Source: Fusobacterium gastrosuis
Lineage (GTDB): Bacteria; Fusobacteriota; Fusobacteriia; Fusobacteriales; Fusobacteriaceae
Assembly: GCF_900095285.1 (NCBI RefSeq)
Contig: NZ_LT607734.1
Span: forward strand, 62,001 to 126,000
DNA length: 64,000 nt
Reading direction: 5' to 3'
In this document: positions 8,367-17,650 of the stretch, piece after piece
How the letters are laid out: every line of letters begins with the position of its first letter
Numbering within the stretch: position 1 is the stretch's first letter
Position numbers and translations under genes: made by a program
The notes under the pieces: generated by a model
Database searches by the model: none
The model's input: the letters and a program-made list of their open reading frames with translations, nothing else
What the model was told of the DNA's origin: nothing

Positions 8367-10181
8367 TTATTGCTTATTGAAAGTTTTTCTTCTATCCCCT
8401 TCTTTTAAAATCTTCTTTCTTAATCTCACATTTGTAGGTGTTACTTCAACTAATTCATCCTCAGCTATATAGTCAAGAGCTTGTTCTAAGCTAAATTTTC
8501 TCGGTGTAGCTAATTTTACTGCATCATCACTTCCAGCAGCTCTCATATTTGTTAATTTTTTTGTCTTACATACATTAACTACTAAATCATTCTCTCTATT
8601 GTGTTCTCCAACTATCATTCCTTCATAAACAGGAATTCCAGGATCTAAGAATAATGTTCCTCTATCTTGTAAATTATTAAGTGCATAAGGCACTGTAACT
8701 CCTGCTTCAGTTGCAATTAAAACTCCTTTATTTCTTGTAGGAATTTCCCCCTTATATTCTTCAAAATCAAAGAATGAATGATTTAATATTCCTGTTCCTT
8801 TAGTATCTGTTAAAAATTCGTTTCTAAATCCTATCAAACCTCTAGCAGGCACTTTAAATTCAAGTCTTGTATAACCGTCTTGTCCTGGAACCATAGAAAC
8901 CATTTCTGCCTTTCTTATTCCCATTTTTTCAATTACAACACCTGTATAGCTATCATCCACATCTATAAGTGCTAATTCAATTGGTTCCAATTTTTTCCCA
9001 AATTCATTTTCTTTAAAAAGTACTCTAGGCTTAGAAACTTGTACTTCAAATCCTTCTCTTCTCATATTTTCTAATAATATTGAAAGTTGTAACTCTCCTC
9101 TTCCTTTTACAACAAAAGCATCAGGAGTGTCAGTTGCTTCTACCTTCATACTTACATTTGTTTGTATTTCTTTTTGTAGTCTATCCCAAATATGTCTTGA
9201 TGTTACAAATTTCCCTTCTTTTCCAACAAATGGAGAATCATTTACCATAAATGTCATAGCAAGAGTTGGTTCATCTATATCAATAGGTGGTAATTGTATA
9301 GGTTCATTTATATCTGCAATAGTTTCTCCTATATCAATATCTTCAATCCCTGCCACACACACTATATCCCCAGCCTCAGCATTTTCTATCTCAACTCTTT
9401 TAAGACCTTCATATCCATATAAAACTGATATTTTCCCTTTAATTTGCTTTCCATCTCTTTTTATTAACATTACATCTTGATTTCTTTTTAAAGTTCCATT
9501 ATGTATTCTTCCTACTGCCAATTTTCCAACATAGTTATCATAGGCTATATTTGTTATTAAAAATTGAGTAGGTCTTGTTATATCACCATCTGGATCTTGT
9601 ACATGCTCCAATATAGATTCAAATAATGGTTTCATATCTATACTTTCGTCTGTTAATTCTTTCTTTGCAAATCCTGTTTTTCCTGAAGCATAAATAACAG
9701 GAAATTCTAATTGATATTCATTTGCGTTTAACTCTATAAACAAATCATATACCATATATAGTACATCTTCTGGTCTAGCATTTGGTTTATCCACTTTATT
9801 TACTATAACTATTGGTCTATGTCCTTGCTCTAGTGCTTTTTTTAATACATATTTAGTTTGTGGCATTGGTCCTTCAAAAGCATCTACAAGTAACAAAACT
9901 GAGTCAACCATTTTCATAATTCTTTGCACTTCTCCACCAAAATCAGCATGTCCTGGTGTATCAACTATATTTATTTTATAATCTCCATATCTTACTGATG
10001 CATTTTTAGAGAAAATTGTAATTCCTCTTTCTCTTTCAATATCATTTGAATCCATTATTCTTTCTTCTACTTTTTCAAGTTCATGAGTTTTAAAAACTCC
10101 ACCTTGTCTTAACAGGCAATCTACCAGTGTTGTTTTTCCATGGTCAACATGGGCAATGATTGCAATATTTTTTATTTTCAT
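8367..10181 (-). CDS. typA: Ribosome-associated GTPase BipA/TypA
   Basis: 604 residues, full length. The translational-GTPase motifs are intact: AHVDHGKTT (G1) near residue 10, RGITI (G2), DTPGHADF (G3) and NKVDKP (G4). EF-G-like domains III and V and the BipA-specific C-terminal domain follow (GTRGLI-like PARGLIGFRNEFLT). BipA helps 50S assembly and translation under stress. Start ATG has GGGAG upstream. It lies 35 bases after truB on the same strand, probably cotranscribed. Confidence 0.96.
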   Translation of the reverse strand: MKIKNIAIIAHVDHGKTTLVDCLLRQGGVFKTHELEKVEERIMDSNDIERERGITIFSKNASVRYGDYKINIVDTPGHADFGGEVQRIMKMVDSVLLLVDAFEGPMPQTKYVLKKALEQGHRPIVIVNKVDKPNARPEDVLYMVYDLFIELNANEYQLEFPVIYASGKTGFAKKELTDESIDMKPLFESILEHVQDPDGDITRPTQFLITNIAYDNYVGKLAVGRIHNGTLKRNQDVMLIKRDGKQIKGKISVLYGYEGLKRVEIENAEAGDIVCVAGIEDIDIGETIADINEPIQLPPIDIDEPTLAMTFMVNDSPFVGKEGKFVTSRHIWDRLQKEIQTNVSMKVEATDTPDAFVVKGRGELQLSILLENMRREGFEVQVSKPRVLFKENEFGKKLEPIELALIDVDDSYTGVVIEKMGIRKAEMVSMVPGQDGYTRLEFKVPARGLIGFRNEFLTDTKGTGILNHSFFDFEEYKGEIPTRNKGVLIATEAGVTVPYALNNLQDRGTLFLDPGIPVYEGMIVGEHNRENDLVVNVCKTKKLTNMRAAGSDDAVKLATPRKFSLEQALDYIAEDELVEVTPTNVRLRKKILKEGDRRKTFNKQ

Positions 10182-10216
10182 TTCTATCTCCCTTTCATAC
10201 TATTAAAACTTATTGT

Positions 10217-11080
10217 CTAAAAATATTTATAACCTTTTAATAAAACTTCTTTATTTATTTCAGCTAAACCTAAAAATTGATTTTCAAAATACACTCTATA
10301 TTTTTTATTTTCATACTCTTCTTTCAATTTCACAGTATTTCCATTTAAATATAATTTCTTTTGTTTTTCATCAAACAAATTGATTTTATCAAAATCAAAT
10401 TCTTCTTCAACAGTTTTTAAAAAAGAAAAATTTTTTTTCTCTACCATTTGTTCAATTTCTTCTATTGTAAAAGCATTTTGTAATGATGAATTTCCTACTT
10501 GCTCTCTTCTAAGTTTTGTCATGGTTGCATAAGTGTCTAAAGTTCTTCCTATATCATATATAAGGCTTCTTATATAGCAACCTTTTGATACCTTCGTTCT
10601 TATAGTTGCTTTATTATTTTCATAATCTAATAGCTCTATAAAATCAATTTTAACATTTCTTTCTTTTCTTTCTATTTCTATTCCCTTTCTTGCAAGTTCA
10701 TATAATTTTTTTCCTTGAACTTTTATTGCTGAATACATAGGTGGAATTTGCTTTATATCTCCCAAAAATTTAGGAATTACTTTTTCGATTTCTTCCTTTG
10801 AAACATCTTTATCTGATTTTTCCAAAATCTTTCCTTCGATATCATAACTATCTGTTGAGTATCCTATATCAAAAGAAGCTGAATAAATTTTATCTTTAGC
10901 TTCTAAATCAGAAGCAAGTTTCGTTGCTTTTCCTACACACAAAATCATAACTCCAGTAGCAAGTGGATCAAGAGTTCCCGTATGTCCTATTTTTTTCTCT
11001 TTTAATATTTTTCTTAGACTTCTTATAACATCAAAAGAACTTATTCCTTTTGGTTTATCTATTACTATTATTCCATCCAA
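10217..11080 (-). CDS. truB: tRNA pseudouridine(55) synthase
   Basis: 287 residues. TruB motifs: IVIDKPKGISSFDVI, the catalytic loop GHTGTLDPLATG with Asp38, and VSKGCYIRSL. It isomerises U55 in the T-loop of tRNAs. The start codon is TTG (mRNA TTG-GAT-GGA), chosen because it begins the conserved N-terminus and has GAGG about 9 nt upstream; no suitable ATG is available. Followed by bipA. Transcribed away from the abiF-like island. Confidence 0.93.
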   Translation of the reverse strand: MDGIIVIDKPKGISSFDVIRSLRKILKEKKIGHTGTLDPLATGVMILCVGKATKLASDLEAKDKIYSASFDIGYSTDSYDIEGKILEKSDKDVSKEEIEKVIPKFLGDIKQIPPMYSAIKVQGKKLYELARKGIEIERKERNVKIDFIELLDYENNKATIRTKVSKGCYIRSLIYDIGRTLDTYATMTKLRREQVGNSSLQNAFTIEEIEQMVEKKNFSFLKTVEEEFDFDKINLFDEKQKKLYLNGNTVKLKEEYENKKYRVYFENQFLGLAEINKEVLLKGYKYF

Positions 11081-11183
11081 AATAATCTACCTCTTTTTTA
11101 TGTAAAAAACTTTTCTACCTAAAATTTGACTTTTAATTATAACATGAAAAACAAAAAAAATATATTTATTTTTAATTTTTATA

Positions 11184-11211
11184 TTGACAAATAAATAAAA
11201 TCATTTATACT
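11184..11211 (+). promoter_or_regulatory. Strong promoter driving the AbiF-associated RNA
   Basis: Consensus TTGACA (11184-11189), 16 bp, TATACT (11206-11211). The predicted transcription start is near 11218, about ten bases before the first helix of the structured RNA. Confidence 0.75.
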
Positions 11212-11217
11212 AAAGTT

Positions 11218-11275
11218 AGATATCAATACCCTTGCATGTCAATAGGACACAGATACGTCTGAAGCAAGGGTTTTT
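11218..11275 (+). ncRNA. Structured RNA upstream of the AbiF-like gene (abiF RNA-type)
   Basis: The leader folds into a closing helix P1 of 8 bp (11228-11235 with 11264-11271) that encloses two tandem hairpins: P2, UGUC/GACA around AAUAG (11237-11249), and P3, CAGA/UCUG around UACG (11250-11261). P1 is followed by UUUUUC, so the element can also work as its own terminator and yield an RNA of about 55 nt. Structured RNAs placed just upstream of abiF-type genes have been described as the abiF RNA motif. The fit here rests on location and shape, judged by eye. The RNA could be the antitoxin or guide-like partner of the HEPN protein. Confidence 0.65.
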
Positions 11276-11296
11276 CTCTTATAGGAGGCTAATTAT

Positions 11297-12190
11297 ATGT
11301 CTAAAGATTTACATTTTGATTATGAAATGCAGCTTGAACAATTTGAACAAAGAGGGATGAAAGTCAAAAATAGAAAAGAAGCTATATATAGATTAAAACA
11401 TTTAAGTTACTATAAAATTAAAGAATTAGCTGCTTTTTTTAGAGAAAGTAATGGAAGATACAAAGATGGCACTTATTTTGAAACTGTTATACAAAATTTC
11501 TATTATGATAAAAATCTAAGAATGGAATTTTTGAAATGTTCTGAAAAAATTGAACTTTCAATAAAAGCAAGAATTTGTTATGTATTAGGAGCCAAATATG
11601 GTGCTTTTGGTTATTTAAAATTTCATACATGGTGTGATCGTTCTCTCAGTAAAGAAATAGTTTTAAAAGAAGAAGAAATTTTTAAAAGGAAAATCCAAAA
11701 AAAGATGAGAGTTTTTTCTGACAATGCCTTAGTAAAAGAATTTATTTTAGAAAATCCTAATGAAAAATATCTTTCTATATGGAGAGTTTCTGAAGTTTTA
11801 ACCTTTGGAGAAGTTTTAAGTCTTTTTAATTTGATGTCACATCAAAATAAAATAGCTGTTGTTAAAAATTATAATCTTTCCATTGAAGAATTTGTTTCAT
11901 ACCTTAATAACATTAAGCTTTTAAGAAATTTTTGTGCCCATAATATGGCTATTATAAATTTAAAATTACGAACTTTACCAAAGCTTAATTCAAAATTTGA
12001 TTATTTACTTTCTGATACTCAACATATTATGACTCCTATTTTAATTATGGTTTACTTTGTAAAGTTAATCAATCCTAACTATAATTTCAAAGATTTATAT
12101 CATACTCTGGAACAGCTTACAGAAAAATTTCATCCCAATATTTTTGGATTAACTGATATGAAAAGTTTAAAAAAATATTTGAATATTTAA
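11297..12190 (+). CDS. abiF: Abi_2 (AbiD/AbiF-like) HEPN protein, candidate RNA-regulated toxin or phage-defence nuclease
   Basis: 297 residues. The N-terminus has the Abi_2 pattern (EQFEQRGM, AIYRLKHLSYYK). The putative HEPN ribonuclease motif R-x4-H is Arg210-His215 (RNFCAH), in a helix LLRNFCAHN typical of the family. AbiD/AbiF proteins cause abortive infection in lactococci, and HEPN dimers are usually RNases. Published work links AbiF with a cognate RNA and proposes it as an ancestor of Cas13 (recalled, not checked). AGGAGG lies 8 nt before the ATG. It stands alone on the plus strand between truB and the NhaC gene, bounded by its own promoter and a perfect palindromic terminator, as a mobile defence cassette would be. 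Codon use is as AT-rich as its neighbours. Confidence 0.82.
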   Translation: MSKDLHFDYEMQLEQFEQRGMKVKNRKEAIYRLKHLSYYKIKELAAFFRESNGRYKDGTYFETVIQNFYYDKNLRMEFLKCSEKIELSIKARICYVLGAKYGAFGYLKFHTWCDRSLSKEIVLKEEEIFKRKIQKKMRVFSDNALVKEFILENPNEKYLSIWRVSEVLTFGEVLSLFNLMSHQNKIAVVKNYNLSIEEFVSYLNNIKLLRNFCAHNMAIINLKLRTLPKLNSKFDYLLSDTQHIMTPILIMVYFVKLINPNYNFKDLYHTLEQLTEKFHPNIFGLTDMKSLKKYLNI

Positions 12191-12214
12191 AAAGGCGACC
12201 TAGGTCGCCTTTTT
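12188..12214. terminator. Bidirectional palindromic terminator
   Basis: A perfect palindrome GGCGACCTAGGTCGCC is flanked by A-run and T-run (12188-12214) between the convergent AbiF-like and NhaC genes. It is the most GC-rich stem seen in the window. Confidence 0.92.
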
Positions 12215-12231
12215 ATTTCATATTCTTTATT

Positions 12232-13698
12232 TTATTTACTGTATTTTTTTAATCTTACAGCTGGTTCTGAAGGTAACTTAAATAGTGGTATAAATTTATC
12301 CAAACCTGTTATTGTTAATACTAGCATACTTACAACAGCTACCATTGCAATAAAGTTATATTTTATAATATCCATAGCCACAAATTCATGTAAAGGATAA
12401 ACTATTGAAGCTATTCCTAAATAGAATGCTATATATACATGCCATGGGATTAATTGAGAACCAAATACTCCCATTGCGTCTCCAAATGTTGCATTTCTCA
12501 ATTTTAATACATACATATCTTCTTCAGATGCTTCTACATTTTCTTCAACTAATGTTTTAATGATTGGCCCTATTGTAACTATTTGTGCCATTTCATCTGC
12601 CAATGCCATATTTCCTATTATACATAGTACTCCATTGTAGAACATTAATTGTTTTACTGATCCTGATATAGCTGACACTACTTTTGAAACTGGTTCAAAG
12701 GCATTCATACTTCTCATTACTCCACCAAATGCCGCTACCCACATCATCATTACTACAACCCATGATCCTGCATCTGCAAATCCTGTTACCATCATATCTA
12801 AATATTCACCTAATGGAGGAACTGTTCCAGCAAATGTTCCGAATATAAATGCTGATATTACTCCTGCAAATAGACATATAAATGTTTGAGTTCCCATAAA
12901 AGCTAATGCTAAAACTATTACCAATGGTAATGCCATATATAGTGGTACTCCATTTTTAACTTGTTCCAACAATTTTACAGCTGATTCTCTTTCTTCAGCA
13001 AGTTTTACCCATACATCTTCTGGTATATTATTTATAGCTTCTGCCGCATCTCCAACTGTTGATGGTAATCCCATAGTTATTCCAGCAATACCAAATAAAA
13101 TTATTCCTGATACTAAAACTAATCCTGACCAAACTCCTTGGTGTCTAACTCTTCTTACGACTTCTACACCTTGGATTCCTGATGATACTATTGTTGTATC
13201 TGATATAAGTCCTATATTATCTCCAAAACATGCTCCACCTGCTATTGCACCTATTGTAAGATATAAATTTCCTCCTACTATATGGTTTAACCATAAGAAT
13301 ATTGGTGCACAAGCCGCAAATGTTCCCCAGCTTGTTCCTGTTGCTATTGATAACACTGCAGTTACTGCTGCTCCAACCATTGCAACTGTCTTTCCAGTAA
13401 TTCCAACTTTTAAAGCTATTATGATTAATGATGCTCCAACTCCTGTTGACATAAATGCTTCTGCCATTCCATAAGCTATCATCAATATAAATAGTGCCAC
13501 TTGAATTTCTCTTACACTTGCTATTGCCGAATCAATTACTTCATTAAATTTTTGTTTAGAAAAAATCATTGCAATGATACATGCATAAATTGTTGCTAAA
13601 GGTGCTGCTAAAAGTGCATCAAACCCTTTCATCATTAAAGCAGCTAAAACAAACACTGGACTTAGTCTTAATAACGCTCCCATACCAAAAACCTCCAT
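12232..13698 (-). CDS. NhaC-family transporter, probable lysine uptake system
   Basis: 488 residues with about eleven to twelve membrane segments. It fits the NhaC/ArcD-like ion transporter superfamily: the TGTSWGTFAA segment, GGACFGDNIGLISDTTI and a second ADEMAQIVTIGP half. Many homologues are labelled Na+/H+ antiporters, but the position at the end of the lysine fermentation genes suggests an amino-acid carrier that imports lysine, perhaps in exchange with a product or Na+ (inference). GGAGG precedes the ATG. It probably has its own promoter at 13738-13766. Confidence 0.8.
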   Translation of the reverse strand: MEVFGMGALLRLSPVFVLAALMMKGFDALLAAPLATIYACIIAMIFSKQKFNEVIDSAIASVREIQVALFILMIAYGMAEAFMSTGVGASLIIIALKVGITGKTVAMVGAAVTAVLSIATGTSWGTFAACAPIFLWLNHIVGGNLYLTIGAIAGGACFGDNIGLISDTTIVSSGIQGVEVVRRVRHQGVWSGLVLVSGIILFGIAGITMGLPSTVGDAAEAINNIPEDVWVKLAEERESAVKLLEQVKNGVPLYMALPLVIVLALAFMGTQTFICLFAGVISAFIFGTFAGTVPPLGEYLDMMVTGFADAGSWVVVMMMWVAAFGGVMRSMNAFEPVSKVVSAISGSVKQLMFYNGVLCIIGNMALADEMAQIVTIGPIIKTLVEENVEASEEDMYVLKLRNATFGDAMGVFGSQLIPWHVYIAFYLGIASIVYPLHEFVAMDIIKYNFIAMVAVVSMLVLTITGLDKFIPLFKLPSEPAVRLKKYSK

Positions 13699-13737
13699 AA
13701 AATTTTTATTTTTTTATAAGTTTAATATTTTAAGTAA

Positions 13738-13766
13738 AAGATATCATTTTTTTGTAATTTTGTCTA
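13738..13766 (-). promoter_or_regulatory. Probable internal promoter for the NhaC-family gene
   Basis: On the minus strand: TAGACA (13766-13761), 17 bp, TATCTT (13743-13738) with an extended TGA. The spacer resembles the main kam operon promoter at 23389-23417. No terminator is visible between kamE and this gene, so read-through may also occur. Confidence 0.5.
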
Positions 13767-13828
13767 GTTTTTTTAGAAAATAATTGTATATTTTGTATAT
13801 TTTTTGCATTATTTTTCTGAATATCTTA

Positions 13829-14623
13829 TTATTTTTTATTCATACCTCTTTGAACCATTTCTTTTAAGATAAATGTAGCAACATCATCTGCATATTTTCC
13901 AGGTCCGAATCCAGCATCATATCCTAGTTCTTTGGCAAGATCGTTAGTTATTCTAGCTCCACCTGCTATTAATATTACTTTATCTCTTAGCCCTTCAGCT
14001 TCCAATAATTCAACTAAATTAGTTAAATTTTGAATATGTACATCTTTTTGAGTTACTGTTTGTGAAACAAGTAATGCATCTGCACCTAACTCAATTGCTT
14101 TTTTAATAAATTCTTCATTTGGAACTTGGCTTCCTAAGTTATATGCTCTAACTCCTTTATATCTTTCAAGTCCATAATGTCCTGCATAACCTTTCATATT
14201 CATTACAGCATCTATTCCAACTGTATGTGCGTCTGTTCCTGTACTTGCTCCAACCATTACTACTTCTCTACCTATATTTTCTTCAATATATTTTTCGCAT
14301 TCATGCATGTCCATAGTATCTATTTCTAATGCTTGAACTTTTATAGAAGTATAGTCTACACTATAAGATGTAGCTCCATAAACTACATAAAAAGAAAATT
14401 CTTTATCAAGAGCTTCTGCATGAGCAACTGCTGGATTTACAAATCCCATTTTTCTTGCAAGAATAAGAGCTGCTTCTATTCCTTTTTCATTACAAGCCAC
14501 TGGAAGAGTAAAACTCATTTGAACTTTACCATCATTCATTGTATCTCCATAGGGTTTTATTTGTGTTAAATCAAGTGTTGTATCAAAGTCTTTTTTATCC
14601 ATTGAATATAATCCAGAACTCAT
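13829..14623 (-). CDS. kamE: Lysine 5,6-aminomutase beta subunit
   Basis: 264 residues. This subunit carries the Rossmann B12-binding domain with the base-off motif DAHTVG (Asp131, His133, Gly136) and Lys144, the residue that forms the PLP aldimine in the characterised clostridial enzyme; both numbers agree with that enzyme. With KamD it moves the amino group of beta-lysine (or D-lysine) from C6 to C5, using adenosylcobalamin and PLP. Its ATG overlaps the end of kamD by one base. Confidence 0.95.
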   Translation of the reverse strand: MSSGLYSMDKKDFDTTLDLTQIKPYGDTMNDGKVQMSFTLPVACNEKGIEAALILARKMGFVNPAVAHAEALDKEFSFYVVYGATSYSVDYTSIKVQALEIDTMDMHECEKYIEENIGREVVMVGASTGTDAHTVGIDAVMNMKGYAGHYGLERYKGVRAYNLGSQVPNEEFIKKAIELGADALLVSQTVTQKDVHIQNLTNLVELLEAEGLRDKVILIAGGARITNDLAKELGYDAGFGPGKYADDVATFILKEMVQRGMNKK

Positions 14624-16182
14624 TATCTTTCCCCTCCTAACATTAATGGTATGAATGGGTTAAAGTATGTAGCATCTTTTTCAAATACTCCAGCCAATCC
14701 TTTTCCTCCGTCCATTGGTCTTCTTACTCCACCGAATACTCCTTTTTCAATTGTTTTGAATATTCCCATAGTTTCTATTGTCTTCAATAGGTCTGCTGCT
14801 TTTCCAAGAACTTCTTGTGCTCTTGTATTCATTATTCCACCTTTTTTGAATTCTATGTCATTTCCGAAATCTTTCAAGTTATTAAAGATATATTTAGCAT
14901 TTTCAATTGACAATGCTCTATCAGACATAAATGGTGTATGAATTGCTTCTGTCAACATTCCAAGTAAATGTACTTTTTGTCCTGTTGTTATTGTAACTAT
15001 ATTAAATAAAGCATCTTGTATATGACCTTTAAATATATTTCCTGTCATAAATTTTGTAGGTGGCATATATTTTAAAGGTGCTTTAGGGAATATTTCTCTT
15101 GCCATTTGAGCTTGAGCTAATTCCAATAAGAAACCATTTTCTACACCTGGTTCCATTTCAAAAGCATGTCCTAATCCCATTTGTTCTTCTGGTAAACCTG
15201 CTACTAAAGCAAATTGTTCATTTATAAATTGAGAAGCTAAAACTGTATGAGCTTCTTCAACTGCATCTGCTGTTGTTAAGTAGTTATCTTCACCAGTATT
15301 TATTATTACTCCTGCAAATCCATTTATTATTCTTGAGAAAAATTGATCCACAAGAGTTCTTTTCATATTTATATCTCTAAACAATATTCCATATAACGCA
15401 TCATTCAGCATCATATCCAATCTTTCTAAAGCTCCCATAGCAGCTATTTCTGGCATACATAATCCTGAACAATAGTTACATAGTCTTATATATCTTCCTA
15501 ATTCTACTCCTACATCATCAAGAGCTTTTCTCATTATTCTAAAGTTTTCTTGAGTTGCAACTGTTCCTCCAAAACCTTCAGTTGTCGCTCCATATGGAAC
15601 ATAGTCAAGTAGAGATTGACCAGTAGTTCTTATAACAGCAACTACATCTGCCCCTTGTCTTGCTGCTGCAACTGCTTGAGTCACATCTTCATATATATTT
15701 CCTGTTGCAACTATAACATAAATATATGGACCTTGTTTATCTCCACCAAATCTTTCTAAATAATTTTCTCTATCTTTTCTATTATTTCTTATTCTTTCAA
15801 CAGTTTTAACTGCTATATCATTTAACTTTAATTTAATTTCAAAATCATCATTCCATTTCATTTTAGTTAAATCAAGTTCTTTTTTAGCTATTTTTTCAGC
15901 TATTTCTTGTGGATTAAGCCCTGTTTCTATCATTGCATTTCCAATATATTTTGCAACTCCTAGAGTTATATTTCCATTTTCTTTAATATAATCCACAACA
16001 ACATTTGGTAAAGGTACACCAAATTCATCTATCCCATCTATTCCTAGTAGTCTACAAATTGTTCTCTCAACAGTAACTGTACTGTGGGCATCTATAAACA
16101 CCTGTGCATCCGCTGCGATTTTTTTTGCTGATTCACGAGCTTCAGCAACTAGCCCCCAATCAAGATCCAATTTACTATTCAT
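14623..16182 (-). CDS. kamD: Lysine 5,6-aminomutase alpha subunit
   Basis: 519 residues from the ATG at 16182, which has GGAGGAG about 6 nt upstream; a longer reading frame adds nine unlikely residues. The length fits the known alpha subunit of about 516 residues. It forms the TIM barrel over which KamE swings cobalamin and PLP. Motifs such as YVIVATGNIYEDVTQAVAAA and DRALSIENAKYIF are family-typical. The TAG of kamC is separated from this ATG by a single base, so translation is coupled. Confidence 0.95.
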   Translation of the reverse strand: MNSKLDLDWGLVAEARESAKKIAADAQVFIDAHSTVTVERTICRLLGIDGIDEFGVPLPNVVVDYIKENGNITLGVAKYIGNAMIETGLNPQEIAEKIAKKELDLTKMKWNDDFEIKLKLNDIAVKTVERIRNNRKDRENYLERFGGDKQGPYIYVIVATGNIYEDVTQAVAAARQGADVVAVIRTTGQSLLDYVPYGATTEGFGGTVATQENFRIMRKALDDVGVELGRYIRLCNYCSGLCMPEIAAMGALERLDMMLNDALYGILFRDINMKRTLVDQFFSRIINGFAGVIINTGEDNYLTTADAVEEAHTVLASQFINEQFALVAGLPEEQMGLGHAFEMEPGVENGFLLELAQAQMAREIFPKAPLKYMPPTKFMTGNIFKGHIQDALFNIVTITTGQKVHLLGMLTEAIHTPFMSDRALSIENAKYIFNNLKDFGNDIEFKKGGIMNTRAQEVLGKAADLLKTIETMGIFKTIEKGVFGGVRRPMDGGKGLAGVFEKDATYFNPFIPLMLGGER

Positions 16183-16183
16183 G

Positions 16184-17650
16184 CTACTCCTCCTCCGTAT
16201 ATTCATCATAAATCATCTTAGAAATCTCATCATCCAACCCAATTAACTTAGCTATATTATATGCATCTTTTGGAACTTCTGTACTTTGACTTTCTTCTAA
16301 GCTAAAGTCCATATTTTCTTGTATAAGTTCCATAGAGCTATTACTAGCTATTATCTTATTTTTTAATTCATCAAAATTTATTTTTTTTAGTCCAACAACT
16401 TGATAGTGTTTCATTCCCTCTGTTATAACTGCATCAAAATGTGTAGTTATAATTGATATACTATCTTTTGTATTTAAGTATTTTGCAAGAGCTCTGACAA
16501 ATTTTTGCCCTTCTTTTGGATTTGTTCCCCTTGCAAACTCATCAAATATTATTAATCCTGAGCCATTTTTTAAGTATCTGTTCACTTCTTTTAATTTAAT
16601 TATCTCTGCTCCGAAAGTGCTAAGACCTTTTGAAATATCCTGCATATCATCTGATACAAAGAATAAAAAATCTAGTAGAGAAATTTTTGCTGCAGTTGCA
16701 AAAACAAAGAATCCCATATGGAATAACAATACATTTTCTGCAATAGTTTTTAAAGCTACTGATTTTCCACCCATATTAGCTCCAGTTATTATTGTCGTTC
16801 CAGTTTTTATTTCAACTGATATAGGTGTGTATTTTTTTCTCTTATTTGCAAGAAACTCTTTTACTTCTATATTTACTGCATCAACTAATTTTATTTCCTT
16901 TTTTTCTTTTGAAATTTCAGGCTTTACACCTCCATATTCATTAGAAAACTTTATTTTACCTAAAACAAAATCAAGTTCTGCTACTTTTTCTATATTTTCA
17001 ATAAAATTAGTAGCAAATTTCTTAATAGCTTTAGATAGATTTTTTCTTATTTTAAACTCTTCTCTTTCTTCATCTACCAATATAGATAATCTTTCATCTT
17101 TTAAATTCTTCAGTTTTTCATAATCCTTTTCTATAAAAAGTCTATTTTCAACTTCTTTTTTTTGCTTACGAATTTCTTTTAAAATAATAGAATATGATTC
17201 ATAAATATGAAAAGTTGCTACTTTTTCATCATTAGGATCTAGAATTTTTAATAAATCGGATAAGTCATTTAAAATATAATTTTGAAAAATCTCTTTTTTT
17301 TCTTTTAAAAATTTATTCAAATCTTCAAACATCATAGTTTGAACTTTTATTTCATATAAATCAACAACATCTAAAACTCCATCTTCAAGAGAACATTTTA
17401 ATAATGTTTTAATATCTTTTAATCTGTGCAAGATACCCTCTATATCCATAAGATTCTTTTTATCTTCTTGAATGAATTTTATTATTTTTTCCATTTGAAA
17501 AAATTCTTTTTCAAGTTTATCTTCTTCTCCAGCAGAATAAACGGAAAGTTTATTTAATTTTTCTTTCCCATATGGAGATAAAATTTCTATTCTTGATAAT
17601 AAATTTTTAAAGTTCAATCTATTTATACTGTTTTCATCAATAAATTTCAT
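16184..17650 (-). CDS. kamC: MutS-like ATPase, reactivase subunit for lysine 5,6-aminomutase
   Basis: About 488 residues. The C-terminal half is a MutS-type ABC ATPase: Walker A TGANMGGKSVALKT, Walker B GLIIFDEFARGTNP and a following TTHFD. MutS mismatch-recognition domains I-II are absent. MutS-like proteins of this kind sit in lysine and ornithine aminomutase operons, and KamB/KamC have been reported as the reactivating chaperone that exchanges damaged cobalamin (from memory). Start is uncertain: TTG 17662, ATG 17656 or ATG 17650. I chose 17650 because GGTGA, which pairs with the 16S tail, is then correctly spaced. Overlaps kamB. Confidence 0.82.
   Translation of the reverse strand: MKFIDENSINRLNFKNLLSRIEILSPYGKEKLNKLSVYSAGEEDKLEKEFFQMEKIIKFIQEDKKNLMDIEGILHRLKDIKTLLKCSLEDGVLDVVDLYEIKVQTMMFEDLNKFLKEKKEIFQNYILNDLSDLLKILDPNDEKVATFHIYESYSIILKEIRKQKKEVENRLFIEKDYEKLKNLKDERLSILVDEEREEFKIRKNLSKAIKKFATNFIENIEKVAELDFVLGKIKFSNEYGGVKPEISKEKKEIKLVDAVNIEVKEFLANKRKKYTPISVEIKTGTTIITGANMGGKSVALKTIAENVLLFHMGFFVFATAAKISLLDFLFFVSDDMQDISKGLSTFGAEIIKLKEVNRYLKNGSGLIIFDEFARGTNPKEGQKFVRALAKYLNTKDSISIITTHFDAVITEGMKHYQVVGLKKINFDELKNKIIASNSSMELIQENMDFSLEESQSTEVPKDAYNIAKLIGLDDEISKMIYDEYTEEE

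Noticed and set aside
11228-11271. The abiF leader as an ordinary terminator of an upstream gene
   Set aside because: The upstream gene truB is on the other strand, and a promoter directly precedes the element, so it belongs to the abiF transcript.
12232-13698. Simple Na+/H+ antiporter role for the NhaC-family gene
   Set aside because: Family label only; its linkage to the complete lysine fermentation genes makes amino-acid transport more likely.
16617-17123. Plus-strand open frame of 168 codons
   Set aside because: Antisense to the MutS-like kamC gene; Phe/Ser-rich low-complexity product without a ribosome site.
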